Source: Paralichthys olivaceus (Eukaryota; Chordata; Actinopteri; Pleuronectiformes; Paralichthyidae). From it: DNA of 64,000 bases. Below, in pieces: positions 34,291-51,535 of the stretch; positions within the stretch are counted from its first letter, which is position 1; every line of letters begins with the position of its first letter. The translations under genes and the position numbers were made by a program. The stretch spans positions 20,392,816-20,456,815 of the forward strand of contig NC_091098.1 of NCBI RefSeq assembly GCF_024713975.1, in the 5' to 3' direction. The notes under the pieces were generated by a model. That model worked only from the letters and a program-made list of their open reading frames with translations, had not been told where the DNA came from and did not search any database.

Positions 34291-34898
34291 TACACACACC
34301 GAGCCATAAGAGGTTGGGGAGATGGGGCGGGTGTGCACGTCAGGCCCCGGGGCGAGAGCTGTTTTGTGGTGATGTTTTTCTTGTTTGCCGAGGCCCCTCT
34401 ATAAGCTTGTGTTTCTGACACTCCACAGACCACAAGGAAATGCTTCAGACGCTTTTCTCTCACTTCCTTTTGATGTTTTATTAATTTTTTTTCTGCTGCT
34501 GTGTTTACTTCCTTTTTTTTTTTTTTTAAACCCCCATCGTCATCCAAAACTACCGAGGAAAGGTGTTGTTTAATTTTACACGTCCCACCTGGACTCATTG
34601 GAAATAAACAAATACAAGTGAATCCAGCTATACAATGCTGAGGAGTCTTTCCCTCTCCACCTCATCCCTGCTTGTAGTTCCATTGTTCTCACATTTTTTA
34701 ATATCTGATATTTCATGGACAACAGCAGGCTTTATTTGAAAGAGAGGAGATAATAACCAATTACTGCTGAGGGATCCAGAGCAGCATTCATCTTTCGATA
34801 GGATCGTTGGGGTTGACCTAATTTCTACGTGGCGAAAAGCACAGGGCTGTTACTTTAAACACACATTCTATAAGGGACATATGCCAGGCGTGTATTGT

Positions 34899-36734
34899 AT
34901 TTATATTTTCTATAACTCTTTATTTTTTCAGTCTTTTTCTCTTTGTATAACATAACAATCGTGCTTTATCATGTGACACCATTTAGATACATATCATGTT
35001 TATATGTTTTACATTAGGCAGTGAGACAGTTAAAAATATACAAAACAATATTGTTTTACTAGACATAGTTTCTATTTTTAATATAGTCGTCAATATCTTC
35101 ATTGTCATCATCATCTCGTATATTTCTGTAAGATATGTGCTTTAGCTTCTGTGATCAAAATATTATTGCAGAAAACAGCAACTCCATTTTTTCAACATTT
35201 AGACAATAACTTCCAATGTATTACAGACATTCACAGTTACATGTTTTACACAGTACAGTTTTACAACAAAGTTCCAGAGAAAACTGTGGTAGAGTAACTT
35301 TATACAAATTCACAGGACATGAACTGTAGCCATTTCACATTTTTTTCGCTCAGTTGTTTTGCTTTTCTAAAGTAAACGTGTTCTGCTCGACCAGATGCCT
35401 TTCACAGTAGCTGCCAGAGAAGCAAACTAACATTGTCCTAACACACCATGGCAAAACGTCTGGGGGAATTTAAAGCTTTGTGCTTTTCACTAGTAAAGCA
35501 AAGACAACATAAACCAAAACAGAAACAGACCACCTGCTCACTGGCCTGCACTTATACACCTACATATGTATTGCTGAATACATATTGATCAAACTCTAAC
35601 TGATCATTACACATAAACAAAAGAAAGATGACGACTGTACTTCGACACAGAGTTGGTCCAGGTTTATGTGCTCGCGTAAAAAGGGGTATTTTGTAGCCGT
35701 GCCCAGTCATGTAAACAGACTGTGGCTTCGTTGGAATTGGTGAATTGGCTTAAGGCCGTCTCTGTTCTTCTTCTTCTTCTTCTTCTTTTTTTTGTTTGTC
35801 AGGAGACATTTCAGATTTTTTTTCTCTGATGTTCCTGAGGAATGCATGCAGAACGTAAACAGGATTGACTGTCAGCATTAAGGGATAGTCGATGTTTGTA
35901 AATCACTTTTCTAACCCTGTTCTTTTATTTTTTTTGTACTTCTTTGTACCCTGTGCTTTGCCAACCGAACACTAAATGGCATAGTTTTTGCTTTTGTCTG
36001 CCTATTGGTTTTGGTCCTCCATCACAACACATATAGTATAAAACATCCTAAAAATAATTCTAAAAATGCTTTGATCACATAAAAGTTTTCTCTCTTTTTT
36101 TTTTTACTGAAAAAAAGAAGGGAAAAAAATAACAGTCTCTCACGCACAAAATCTTTTTCGATGAATACTGGATTTCTCCAGAGCTCCTAATCGTGAACTT
36201 CCTATTGGCATTGTGCTAACTCCGAGCTCCCCGCTCGCCTCGTGGCCTGTAGTTTACCTCACAGAGTGCAACATTTGGAAAAGAGACAACTGTGTGAGGT
36301 CTAGTAAACATCCACAATAAAATTGACGCCACCCATTTGCATTCTCCAATGATGTCAATTTTGTTCACTACTTCATCTACTATATTCACACGGTATTTAC
36401 TTGATTCATGAAGATATTCAACAAATTTCTAATCTATATCTCTGTTTTTTTTCTTTTCTCACAGTATCACACAGTATTTTTAAATATTTTTTTTTCTAAA
36501 CTCAAATTTATGGTTGTGTTTGTGACTAACAGTCTTTGATATTGTTTTTCAGAATGCAAACCAATAATAAGACATAATTGGCTTGGTTTTACAAATGCAG
36601 AAAAATTAAACATGGTTTTGAAAATCTGTTTTGATTACATATTGCCCCTGGAGGTAGATGAATCAATTGAAATCTTGGAAGTCCTTTGTAATGTTCTCTT
36701 TTGTCTACATGCTCCATGAGGGTTTGTTAGTTGT
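34899..36734 (-). other. slc6a1: Probable slc6a1 3' UTR
   Basis: AT-rich non-coding sequence directly after the slc6a1 stop. A minus-strand AATAAA (TTTATT at 34919-34924) gives a plausible 1.8 kb UTR, near the size known for mammalian SLC6A1. Its end is not otherwise supported. A (TTC)n tract lies near 35767-35787. Confidence 0.45.
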
Positions 36735-42326
<5,592 letters not shown>

Positions 42327-42368
42327 GTCTCTGGGTTTGGCAGAGGTCCTGGCAGTCGGACGGGAGGC

Positions 42369-42397
42369 TTCAGCACCAGTCCACGTAGACAGCAGCT
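42369..42397 (+). promoter_or_regulatory. Possible split REST/NRSF site in slc6a1 5' UTR
   Basis: TTCAGCACC (42369-42377) is an exact RE1 left half-site. AGACAGCAGC (42387-42396) resembles the right half (GGACAGCGCC). The halves start 18 bp apart instead of the canonical 11, within the wider spacings reported for non-canonical RE1 sites. GAT-1 is a neuronal gene, which fits. A half-site match alone could be chance. Confidence 0.3.
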
Positions 42398-43499
42398 TCG
42401 CGGTTTTCAGACCTCACCTCTGGACCGAATGTCTGCGGATGAAGCCTGTGCGCACACGGCTCGTCAGTCGCCGTTAACCTGGAAATCGTGAATAGAGCAA
42501 TTGGTCGGTTTTCTCAGGAGACTGTGCAAATGTGGTCACATTCTTTGCTCCACATTCACGTGCAGGTGCAATAAAAACAATATTGATTCAGTTCAAATAT
42601 ATGATTATTATTCAGATTACTTTGAAATATGCATTTAAAAACGTATTTAAAAAAAAAACGTCTCATGAACATTTGGCTCACTGACAATTTTTTTTTCATT
42701 CACATCAGACCAAAAACCATCGATGGCAAAGTCATGCTGGACTTGCGCCCATAACTGAGACAGATTACGCGTAAATTAAACCGAATCAAAGCACACATGT
42801 CCATCCCAATCAAAGTCTGCAATTAAATATATCAAAATAGATAAATATATAAAATGAGAAATTAACATCACTGACATCATCGAAAAAATGAAAACTTTAA
42901 GACAAATCGCAGGATCCAAAACGTGCACTTGAAGCGCGAGAGGCACCGCGGCAATAGCAAACAGCCTCTGAGATTTAAGCCTAACGGAGTCCACCAGTTA
43001 CCACCTGCAGATTCTCCTTATAGTTTATCCACATTCAGGAATGAAAGCAGCGGGGACACAGACTGGTCTCAAACAAACTGGAACACAAAACGCACAGTGG
43101 AGACAAAGGGATGTCCAATGCGTAAAAGCTTTACGCATCGGGCTGCACGAATAGACACCCAATTCTGTCCGATTAACTGAGAAGCAAACGCGTTATCAAA
43201 CGCACGAGAATGACTGTCCACATTTGCAGCGTCCAATAGACCAGCGAACAGTAATCAATCCTGCGTTTAATTGGCTATAGCGTGTAGGTGCAGAGCTCAT
43301 CATGCAGACCCCCAGCAACATATTGACAGTCTCATTCACAGTTTAATCACACACACACACTCGCTGTCGCTGCAAAGACAAAACATAAATAGATAAAAGA
43401 ATCGTGCATTAACCAGACTCATTTGTATGAAGGTTCAAACGTACACACACACACGCACAGACAGACAGACGAAAAGATTTCAGCAGCCAGTTTACTCAC

Positions 43500-43710
43500 A
43501 ATGAATCTGTGATCCGCTCCGCCGAGGATGCGCTGCCTGCCACAAATCTCGAAACGAGGTATCCGCAGATTCCTCCCGTGGACGAAGTTGTAAACTCCCA
43601 GTATGTCTTGCAACATAAAAAGATTTTACTTCCATTAAAAGACTTAAAGGGACCATGCAGCGTTAGAGGTGTCCAAGCGGGAGCTGTCCAGCGGGGAGCA
43701 GTGCTGAAGA
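43500..43710 (-). other. slc6a1: Probable untranslated first exon of slc6a1
   Basis: On the minus strand, the sequence ends at a strong donor (CATT|GTGAGTAAA, exon end 43500) about 1 kb upstream of a 5' UTR acceptor at 42479. The upstream limit is unknown. A (GGA)n tract lies just upstream at 43712-43755. Confidence 0.4.
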
Positions 43711-43711
43711 C

Positions 43712-43755
43712 CAGGAGGAGGAGGAAGAGGAGGAGGTGGAGGAGGAGGAGGAGGC
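43712..43755 (+). repeat. (GGA)n polypurine tract at slc6a1 5' region
   Basis: 44 bp of AGG/GGA units. A mirror polypyrimidine (CCT)n tract follows at 43861-43891. Both can adopt triplex or hairpin structures, and the two tracts are mutually complementary. Confidence 0.85.
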
Positions 43756-44329
43756 TGAATCAACACGGGCAGCAGCCGCTTCGCCTTGTGCGACTGTCTA
43801 ACATCAACAACCAGAGACTCAACTCCCATCTACACAGCCTCAATGTCATCTCAAAGTCGTCCCCCTCCTCCTCCTCATCCTCTTCCTCCCCTGATCCATA
43901 GGCTGCACTCCACGCGCACTTGGACGCATGTTTGTTTTTTAACATTTCAAATTGTTTTAACTGTCACACATAAAAGCCAAATAATCACATACACAGGTTT
44001 TTTTTATTGCTCCATGACCCCCCCTCCCCCCACAAGTTCTGTAAATAAACTGACTGAAAACAAAAGTAGTGGATAGTTGTTTATTTTAAAATAACTCTGT
44101 TCACGTTGTGTTCCATTCAATGACTTTCAGAATTCAACTGCTTGGAATTGTGATTTTCTTCTTCATTCTGCTGCTGCTGCCCATCCATCCACCCATCACC
44201 ACCCCCAGCCCTAAAAAAGAACACCCCCTCCCTCCCTCCCTCCCTCCCCCTGCCACCACTTAGAAAAATGTATTGTCGAGGTACAAAATGAGAAAAAAAA
44301 AAAAAAAACATATGGAGGGGAAATATAAG

Positions 44330-44757
44330 GCAGCATTATCGCACCCAAAAACGCGCGTTATTTGGAAGGCGCACGAGGCCATCGCGCGCGCAGTCAGCGG
44401 CTGTCTGCAAATCTGGCAAATTGTGATAAAGGGAGCCCGTCAATAAAGGGAGGGAACACTGGGGCTGGTTGTCTAACTCTGCTGCCTGGAACCGTCCAAA
44501 GCCTCCTCCACAAATCAGGGGATGATATGAGGAGAATAAAAACTCGTGGACTACAAACCTTGTTCACAGGAAATTAAGAAAGATGAGGAAAAACGAGAGA
44601 GAGAGAGAGAGAGAGAGGAAAGGACTGAGAAAGACGTGGATTTTTATTCTCTTCTTTTACTTTTTGTAAATCTTAAGAAGCTATACGGAAAGTGACAGAC
44701 GAGAAGATATCACTTCCATAAGGAGCAGTTCGTCTATTTCCAAGTGGGCACGGTAAG
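44330..44757 (+). promoter_or_regulatory. Candidate divergent promoter and first exon (no gene recognised)
   Basis: Contains a CpG-rich core (gcgcgttatttgg, catcgcgcgcgcag at about 44350-44395), a TATA-like aataaaaac at about 44536, a (GA)n at 44595-44618, and a good plus-strand donor (CACG|GTAAGTGA at 44751-44757). It is head-to-head with slc6a1. No downstream coding exon was found before tnnc1, so a non-coding transcript is possible. Confidence 0.3.
44595..44618 (+). repeat. (GA)n microsatellite
   Basis: About 24 bp of GA within the putative divergent first exon upstream of slc6a1. Confidence 0.93.
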
Positions 44758-46079
44758 TGATTCCCAGCAGCTATAAATAGGCCCACTTGTTTGATTTACA
44801 CTTCAATATTTAGCTCAAGTTTTTCCTCAGCTCAGCTGTTTTTGCCTGTGATGTCTCAGCTCCTCTCACTAACTTCACTGCATCAGGAGGCTTTGTAGTT
44901 TCTCTCCATGCTTGTAGTTCAAACTCCACGTGTGCTGCTGTCATCCTGCCTGGAATCACAACATGTGCAGGACAGTGTTTCTGTAATGTGAGTGGTGCCG
45001 GCCCTGACTTTGGTGTGAACTGCTGGAAATAAAGACTCTGTGGCAGGGAGATCAGGAGCATTCAGACTCCAGTGTGAATGTTCCTATCACAGGCTGAGAG
45101 GGCACCAGATGGCAAACCAATGAGGGGTGAACTAACCTACTAAATGATACCACATGAAACGCAGCATTTAAAATCCCATCTGGGCTGCCGTCCCTGCGGA
45201 CACGGCGTGTGAAACATGACACATATTTATACACCTGCTGATGGTGCGCACAGGCATGTCCAATGGACTGGTGACATGTGTGCCCAGCCAGCTGACCTCG
45301 TAACCCCCGCAGCTTTGCTTTGAATCAGCTCGCTGCCCTTCTTCTCACCAGCAGCCTTCGCTCTCTTAATTTCAGTGGCAGGATTGTGTTTGGCTTCTTG
45401 TGAGTGCTGTACGTGCTCCATTAGGCTGGGAACACTTGTCCTCTCCAGCGATGGCTTTTGAAGTGTATGTGACTGTGTGATGGAGGCTTGGGTGGCCCCT
45501 CTTTACCGGCCCATTAGCTGCAAAATCATTTCAATACCGGGGATGGGAAGGATGCGACTCACTTGACCCTGACAGAGTCACTGTTGGGTTCCCATCAGTT
45601 TTTCAGCTAATATGGACACATTTGTGGCTGTTGCATTCATAGATGTTACTACTTTGAGGAACTGAATTTAGAAATAGCAGTGACAAAAAGACGCTGACCT
45701 CATCCCTTGTCTCCGTTGATAAAAACTAAAATTCTCACAATGAAAATAACAAAAATATTAAATCAGAGACATACATGTGTTTTTGAATCAGCACTATTAT
45801 CTCGTAAAAACCCAATTCAAAAAGTATCTGAGAATATAACAAGAATTTCACATGAATTTTCTGAAAACAAAGCACCTCTGGTCTCTGTGACTGGAGCAGA
45901 GTTGAATCTCCTCCTGAGGATGTTGAAAGGACACAGCGTGAACCTGACCTCCATTTTCTCCCTCCCTCTTTAATGACCTGCACCTTGAAATCATTGTTCT
46001 TTAACCGCTCACTAATCTGCGTGCAACACTCTCAGTTTCCACATACCATTTCCACGCACGCACATTTCTCAACGGCAGT

Positions 46080-46180
46080 CTGCGATTTGAGGACACGAAA
46101 TGAACTGATTAGCATGATGATTAGTCATTAGTATGCTAATCATAAGCAATTCACATATTTTATTCATATTGTCGCAGACT
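46080..46180. promoter_or_regulatory. Homeodomain/POU motif cluster with perfect inverted repeat
   Basis: TGATTAGCAT (46106-46115) and ATGCTAATCA (46133-46142) are exact reverse complements. Between them lie further GATTAG and CATTAG cores, giving at least four TAAT-type sites in 40 bp. This suggests a developmental enhancer, by inference only. Confidence 0.4.
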
Positions 46181-47079
46181 TGTTTTTCTCCTTCGTGCTG
46201 GAATTGTGCACACATCCGGTTTTTATTTTCATTGTAAACATGCAGGTCAGCCTGGTGACTGCTGACAGAGAGGACGGTGATTTGACTGATAGTGCATCTT
46301 AACACCATGTCAGCATGTTTACATACAATAACTATTAGGTATGCACAAGATGAATGCACCTGGGTGGTAATCACAAAGAAAGCAATTATGATAAATTGAC
46401 GAGAGGAAAATTACTGCTCCAAATCCTCTTTTTTTGAGGAAATTGTGGCTGAAAGATCACAATTCAAATAAAAGCAGGACTAAATATTTATAGAACCCTT
46501 GTTTTGACAGCGAGTCTGTCTGCAGCAGGGTGCTCAAATATTGGGTGAGCTCAGTGAGAGTGGTTCTGTCAGGAGCCTCGACGTGCAGCCTCTGCTCTGC
46601 AGTTGTCTGCTCTTTGTGTTTATCAGCCTCGAACCGTGATTGCTGCTGTACATTTCTCTTGAAGCACAGAGAGTGTGCAGAGCACAATAACGCTGCTGTG
46701 TCTCGGAGAAAGAGGCAACGGGATACTTGGATTTCACCAGGGGAAGTAATACATAACCTAATAATCTCTCACTCAATATTTCTATATAAGATATTTATAT
46801 GGTTTGGTCTTGCCTTCCCGGGGATGATTGATGATATTTAGTCCACACCTGGACATGCTGCAAGGACACCTGAGACATTTCTCCTTAGCATGTTTTTATT
46901 GTCCACAGTGGGATCTGCACTGTGTGCAGCTGAAGATACTGACACCATCTCTTAAAGGCTGGATGCCCTTATTTGTCTGTGCTTCTTTAGTATAGCATTT
47001 GTTTAGCATGACCTAAATTGCTGTGAAGTGAGAGCCTCAGCAGCTCTGTCTCGCCTCTCTCCTTTTCTCCCTCCATACA

Positions 47080-47104
<25 letters not shown>
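47080..47104 (+). repeat. (CT)n microsatellite
   Basis: Uninterrupted CT dinucleotides for about 25 bp. Confidence 0.95.
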
Positions 47105-47110
<6 letters not shown>

Positions 47111-49257
47111 TTGTATGCCTCTTTTTCTTTCATGCTCTCTCTCCTACACAGATGCACACATACAATTTACAAACAAGCTGAGAGGACAGTTCTTAAAAAA
47201 ACAAAACATCCTTTGCCAGATTTTATTTACATGTGTAGTGAAGTATTGTGGGATGTAGGCATCAGTGATGTGGGCTGGCCAATGATATTTCAGGGATACC
47301 GAGTGAATCATCAGCCAAATTTCTGGAGCATGCTCTGTTTCTCTACTCCATTATTTTTTTCTTCTGGTTTTACCTCACTGCAGGAGATCCACTATGCAAA
47401 GAAGTTAAATCCCACATCTGCAGAAGACTGGCTTTTTCCTCAATTGGGTTTTCTGATGTAGCGTCTGCCACCAATTGTAAAGAAACGCCGTCTCCACAAT
47501 TCCATGGAATCAGACAGCTGTGATTTAGGAGACATTCAGCCGAGTTGCAGATTTAACGTGTTTGGCATCAACATGTCGACGTGCACCGAGCAGGACGGGG
47601 ACAGGTACTCGTGCTGATCTGTTGACAGCCCCCGTGTGACTGCCAGCACATGGTGTGGATTTAGTAAACATATGACCTCCGTGATAACCAGTATGGGGGC
47701 ACTAAATCGCTTCAAATTTTGTACATGTGTTGCTAGGCAACAGCATAATCGTCTCCGTCTCTCCCTCCTTATATGGCTCTCTACTGGGATTGCTGAGCTG
47801 CTATCACTGAAAATGGTTAATTAACTTCTACAAAAAGTCCATTAATGGTGCAGATTAGGCTCGTGAGGGTCAAAAAAGCACATCTCAGCCATGCAGAAAT
47901 ATACACCAGCATACAAATGCATGTCAGAGACTAAAGGACCCTTTGAAATGAATTATCTTAGGACCCTGCATCGGCTTGACTTCAAGCAATAAAAGCGTAA
48001 ATGGCTGATATAAACAATTTAAAAATGGCTGCGTGGCAAATTGGACACATTGGTTCAGCTGCTGACAAACTAATTCACAGAGATAACCTGTTATGATTGA
48101 TTCTCTGAATGAACAAACTATTTAATGCAATTACAAGGGCAGCTCTAATAAATACCACAGACGTGTGTTAAAACTGCACTGTCACACGTTTAACACAATA
48201 CACACTTATGTTGCATAAACATGTTCTTACACTCAATATAAATATAAAGTTGAAAGCTGGGCTGAACACAACAATGTAAAAATGAATGATATTTACATTG
48301 AAAAAGTAGGAATGCATCGGGCTATATGTACATGGGATATTTTATATGTAATCTGGACACTGCAGAAGATGCCTCATGAAATAATAGCATTAGCTGTCTA
48401 AAGGTAAATTGGAAAAAAGAGGAGAGTCTAAACCTAAAGAGCAGGAGTTCAGGTCAAATGTTTATTTGTTCATCTCACGAAACAAAACACACGTCTAAGA
48501 GATTATTTATAATTATCTTAATTTCTATGAATTATTATAGTGCAGATATCAAATAACTCGGTGATTGGACCTTTTACTACACTCTTTCATATAACAAGTG
48601 CATAGAATTACTAGTTTCTCATGTAATTTTTTTGTATTCAGTATCCACATGTAACCTGAAAATGCAGTGTCACACGGGTAGCATAATAAAAATACATATT
48701 TGGGTTTTGAAATGTATGAAACGTTCAGTTGTGTCTCCTAAGAAGTAAAAAAACATGAGTTAAACAAACAAGAGCCCTTCAAATCCCTTCGTGTCCGATG
48801 CTTATTTCTTTTCATATATTCTTATCTAGGATAAAAACATCATGTCACATCACATCATATCAAGACAAATATTATTAGCTTCTCACAAATAAGTACAAAT
48901 ATCAGTAAGTATTAAAAGCCATTTCCTACTTGCACATGTACCTGATGTAAATTTAATTGCAACTCAATGCACAGTATGTTAATTAATTGCTTCAGTGAAG
49001 TAATGAAGGAAAGCTCTCGGCATCAAAGGTTCATTCTCACATGATAAACAGACTTATTTTTCGAATAAACTGAATTCACTGTTATCGTGCTCATTTCAGC
49101 TCCAGTGATTTCTTCCTTTGTAATGTCGCCATGTCCTAATTACAACCAGGGCTGCACACTAATAGATGGAATCCATGGAAATCCACAGTAATCAGATTTG
49201 TGATCATTTTGTTGGAAAAGTTGATTATTTAATTAAAGAGGAAGGATTTACGCTGAG

Positions 49258-49628
49258 TTGAAGGTTCAGTGAGATTTAGGTGAAAGGGATCTATTGGTAG
49301 AAATTTAATGTAGAATAATTCTCATGATGGTTTCACTAGTTTGTTTCATCTAAATTGTATGAATTGTAGTTTTCTTTACCCCAGAAAAGGCCCTTTATAT
49401 TTAAATACTTTATATTTACACCAAGGGGACCCTCTCTACGGAGGCCGCCATGTTTTTTTACATTAGTCCAGACTGGACAAACTAAACACCTTTTGAGTTT
49501 AATGACAATTAAAGGCTACCACAGGTTCTTTTTCATGTTTGGAAGGAGAGGGTGAGGTGTGGGGTGTTCAGCTGCAACATGCAATTCAAACACTAGATAT
49601 CACTAAATTCTACACACTGTACCTTTAA
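49258..49628 (+). mobile_element. Short non-autonomous DNA transposon (MITE), copy 2
   Basis: 371 bp. The left end is TTGAAGGTTCAGTGAGATTT and the right end on the opposite strand is TTAAAGGTACAGTGTGTAGA. Internal landmarks shared with 27283-27638 are 'tgaaagggatctattgg', 'tccagactggacaaact' and 'cactagatatcac'. It is better preserved in its middle ('ctctacggaggccgccatg') than copy 1 and lies in the opposite orientation. Confidence 0.75.
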
Positions 49629-50520
49629 CAACAAGCTTAAAATATTCTTCTACGAACAGTTTTTATAACTGCACTGAGAAATCAGTCCTCATGTGGTGGT
49701 GAAACACCAAAACGTTTTTTGTATGAGGCTCAGGTTGTATGTTACAGGCTCGCCAAAAATGTTTATTTGAGAAAGAAACCGCTGCACAAAAGGAGACCTT
49801 CTCAAAAAGAACATATCTGTGTCAGGGAGTGAAGGCAGACGAAGGGTCCGTCATCAGCTTCACCAAATGGGATGGAGCGAGGACACAGGGCTCTTCAACT
49901 GCAAGCTCTGACAGAAACCTTTCTCACCACACTGCCCCTGTTAATCCCCTTTATTCAACCACATCACTATGGAAACTGACTGGATGTCTCGCCCTCGCGG
50001 CCTAACCTGTGCCACGCAGCCACGTCCGCCACCGACATGGAGGTTGTGCAATAAAATGCTGGCTGATTAATGTTCCGCTGCACGCCATGTCTCTTGCTGT
50101 GACATTATTGGTTAGCATTACCTGCCACATTGATGCAGAACCATCAGGTTGATGTGTTTTGAAATCTGGAATCTGGCTCTGGAACAGACAATCACTGTTG
50201 TATTAGCTCGTATGTATAAGCAAGAGTAAACACTGGAGGGAAAACTTGTCTGCGTGATGATGGAGTTGGAGCAAATTTTCTCATCCCTGCTCCTGCTACC
50301 TATTTCATTTCTTTGCCTTTCCTCGGGCAAAATTGCAGGAGAATATTTGTCATGGTTTTAAAAGGTTTATCAGCTTCAAAGCTGAGGGAGCTGGTCGTCC
50401 AACCCATCAGTGAGACCACGCAATCCTTCCAGCACTGACAAGAATGGGTTGGAGCGTGTGGACCAAATTCCCCAACTAAGCTCCCAATTCAGAGCTTTTA
50501 CATAAATCTCGGAGAAGCAC

Positions 50521-50543
50521 ATTTGCATTTGCCACTGACGTCA
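50521..50543. promoter_or_regulatory. Octamer plus perfect CRE
   Basis: ATTTGCAT (50521-50528), an exact POU octamer, is followed 7 bp later by TGACGTCA (50536-50543), an exact palindromic cAMP-response element. It is embedded in unique, enhancer-like sequence. Confidence 0.35.
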
Positions 50544-51284
50544 GCTCTAAGCCATCCCAAACCACTTCTTCGACCCCCTCAACATCTCGAAGAAGAGCTC
50601 TAGTAATTGTTAATTGCTAGAAAACGAAGGTTATAATCACCGCCACCTTCACTCTGGTCAGTGTAAACATCGATGGGCTGAAATGAGCAGAAATCAACAT
50701 TTAACACGACCTAAACATGAGGAGGTGAAAGAGACAACTGGGCTACATGCATCTTGAGATAGTTCCAGCTGAAGTCTTCTGATATAAACCAGGAAACCAG
50801 CCCTGTCATACACGTTCGTCTGTCGTTATTTCTTTTTGTCTTGTTGCTGTCATCTTTCATCTTTTCATTAAAATGCCAAAAGCATGGCCAGGACATGAAT
50901 TACCTGCCTGGGTGAGTTTTTGTCCCAAAGCTGACCCTGATTGCTGCTCAACATCGCATGCGGTACTTAATTAGATGCTCCTCTGCAGTATTCCAGGCAG
51001 ACCTACTTAGGCCTGCAGAATTGTTTATCTCATTTATTTATTTATCCCAAAAATTATTTACCAAATCTTTAATAGCAAATAAACCAAAAATAAGTTATTA
51101 CAGTCAATCACAGTTGTATTTATAGTATACAGCACTAATGACCAGTGCTGACAAGGTCTTTCACCATATGTCAGTATAAACCCATATGTAAGAAAACAGC
51201 ATAAATATTTGTTTATTTATCACCAACCTGAAAGTAATTTTTACTTTGTATAACACATCAGCAAATAGTGAATTATGAAAAAAT

Positions 51285-51535
51285 TAATTGTGCCATCATC
51301 CAGACATTCAAATTCACACCACTGGAGGAGTATGGAGGCATTTTATGTTTTTTTACTTTTGAAGAATCAGTCACCATTTACTTTAATTGTTTTGGATTTG
51401 ACTGCAACGCTGTTTACCCCTGAAACTCCAAATGTGTTTTGTGGACTCAAACACTTCACCCACCCCCCCATCAGCACAGTGGTGAGTAGATAATGAGTGA
51501 ATATTCATTTTTGGGTGAACTATCTCTATAAGTAT
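51285..51535 (+). mobile_element. Teleost MITE fragment ending 'tttttgggtgaactatc'
   Basis: 'gtgttttgtggactcaaacacttcacccaccccccatcagcacagtggtgagtagataatgagtgaat' type sequence and the TTTTTGGGTGAACTATC end match a common fish short DNA element from memory. The left end is degraded. Confidence 0.65.

Larger units (their letters stand above)
27639..34898. other. Gene-free interval, right part
   Basis: No coding exon recognised. Holds a dispersed repeat at 29040-29245, enhancer-like blocks at 31970-32370 and 32400-32600, poly(T) near 31779-31794, and CA-rich microsatellites at 34029-34070 and 34213-34286. It lies between the 3' ends of vgll4 and slc6a1, where human 3p25 has ATG7 and HRH1. Confidence 0.5.

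Noticed and set aside
34107..34598. 163-codon frame with Cys-Val repeats
   Set aside because: Artefact of the CA microsatellite.
23450..34898. Remnant atg7 or hrh1 exons expected from human synteny
   Set aside because: I looked for recognisable peptide blocks in the open frames and found none; a protein-level search would be decisive.
43644..43945. Pro-rich and Glu-rich short frames near 43.7-43.9 kb
   Set aside because: Trinucleotide repeats in the slc6a1 5' region, not genes.
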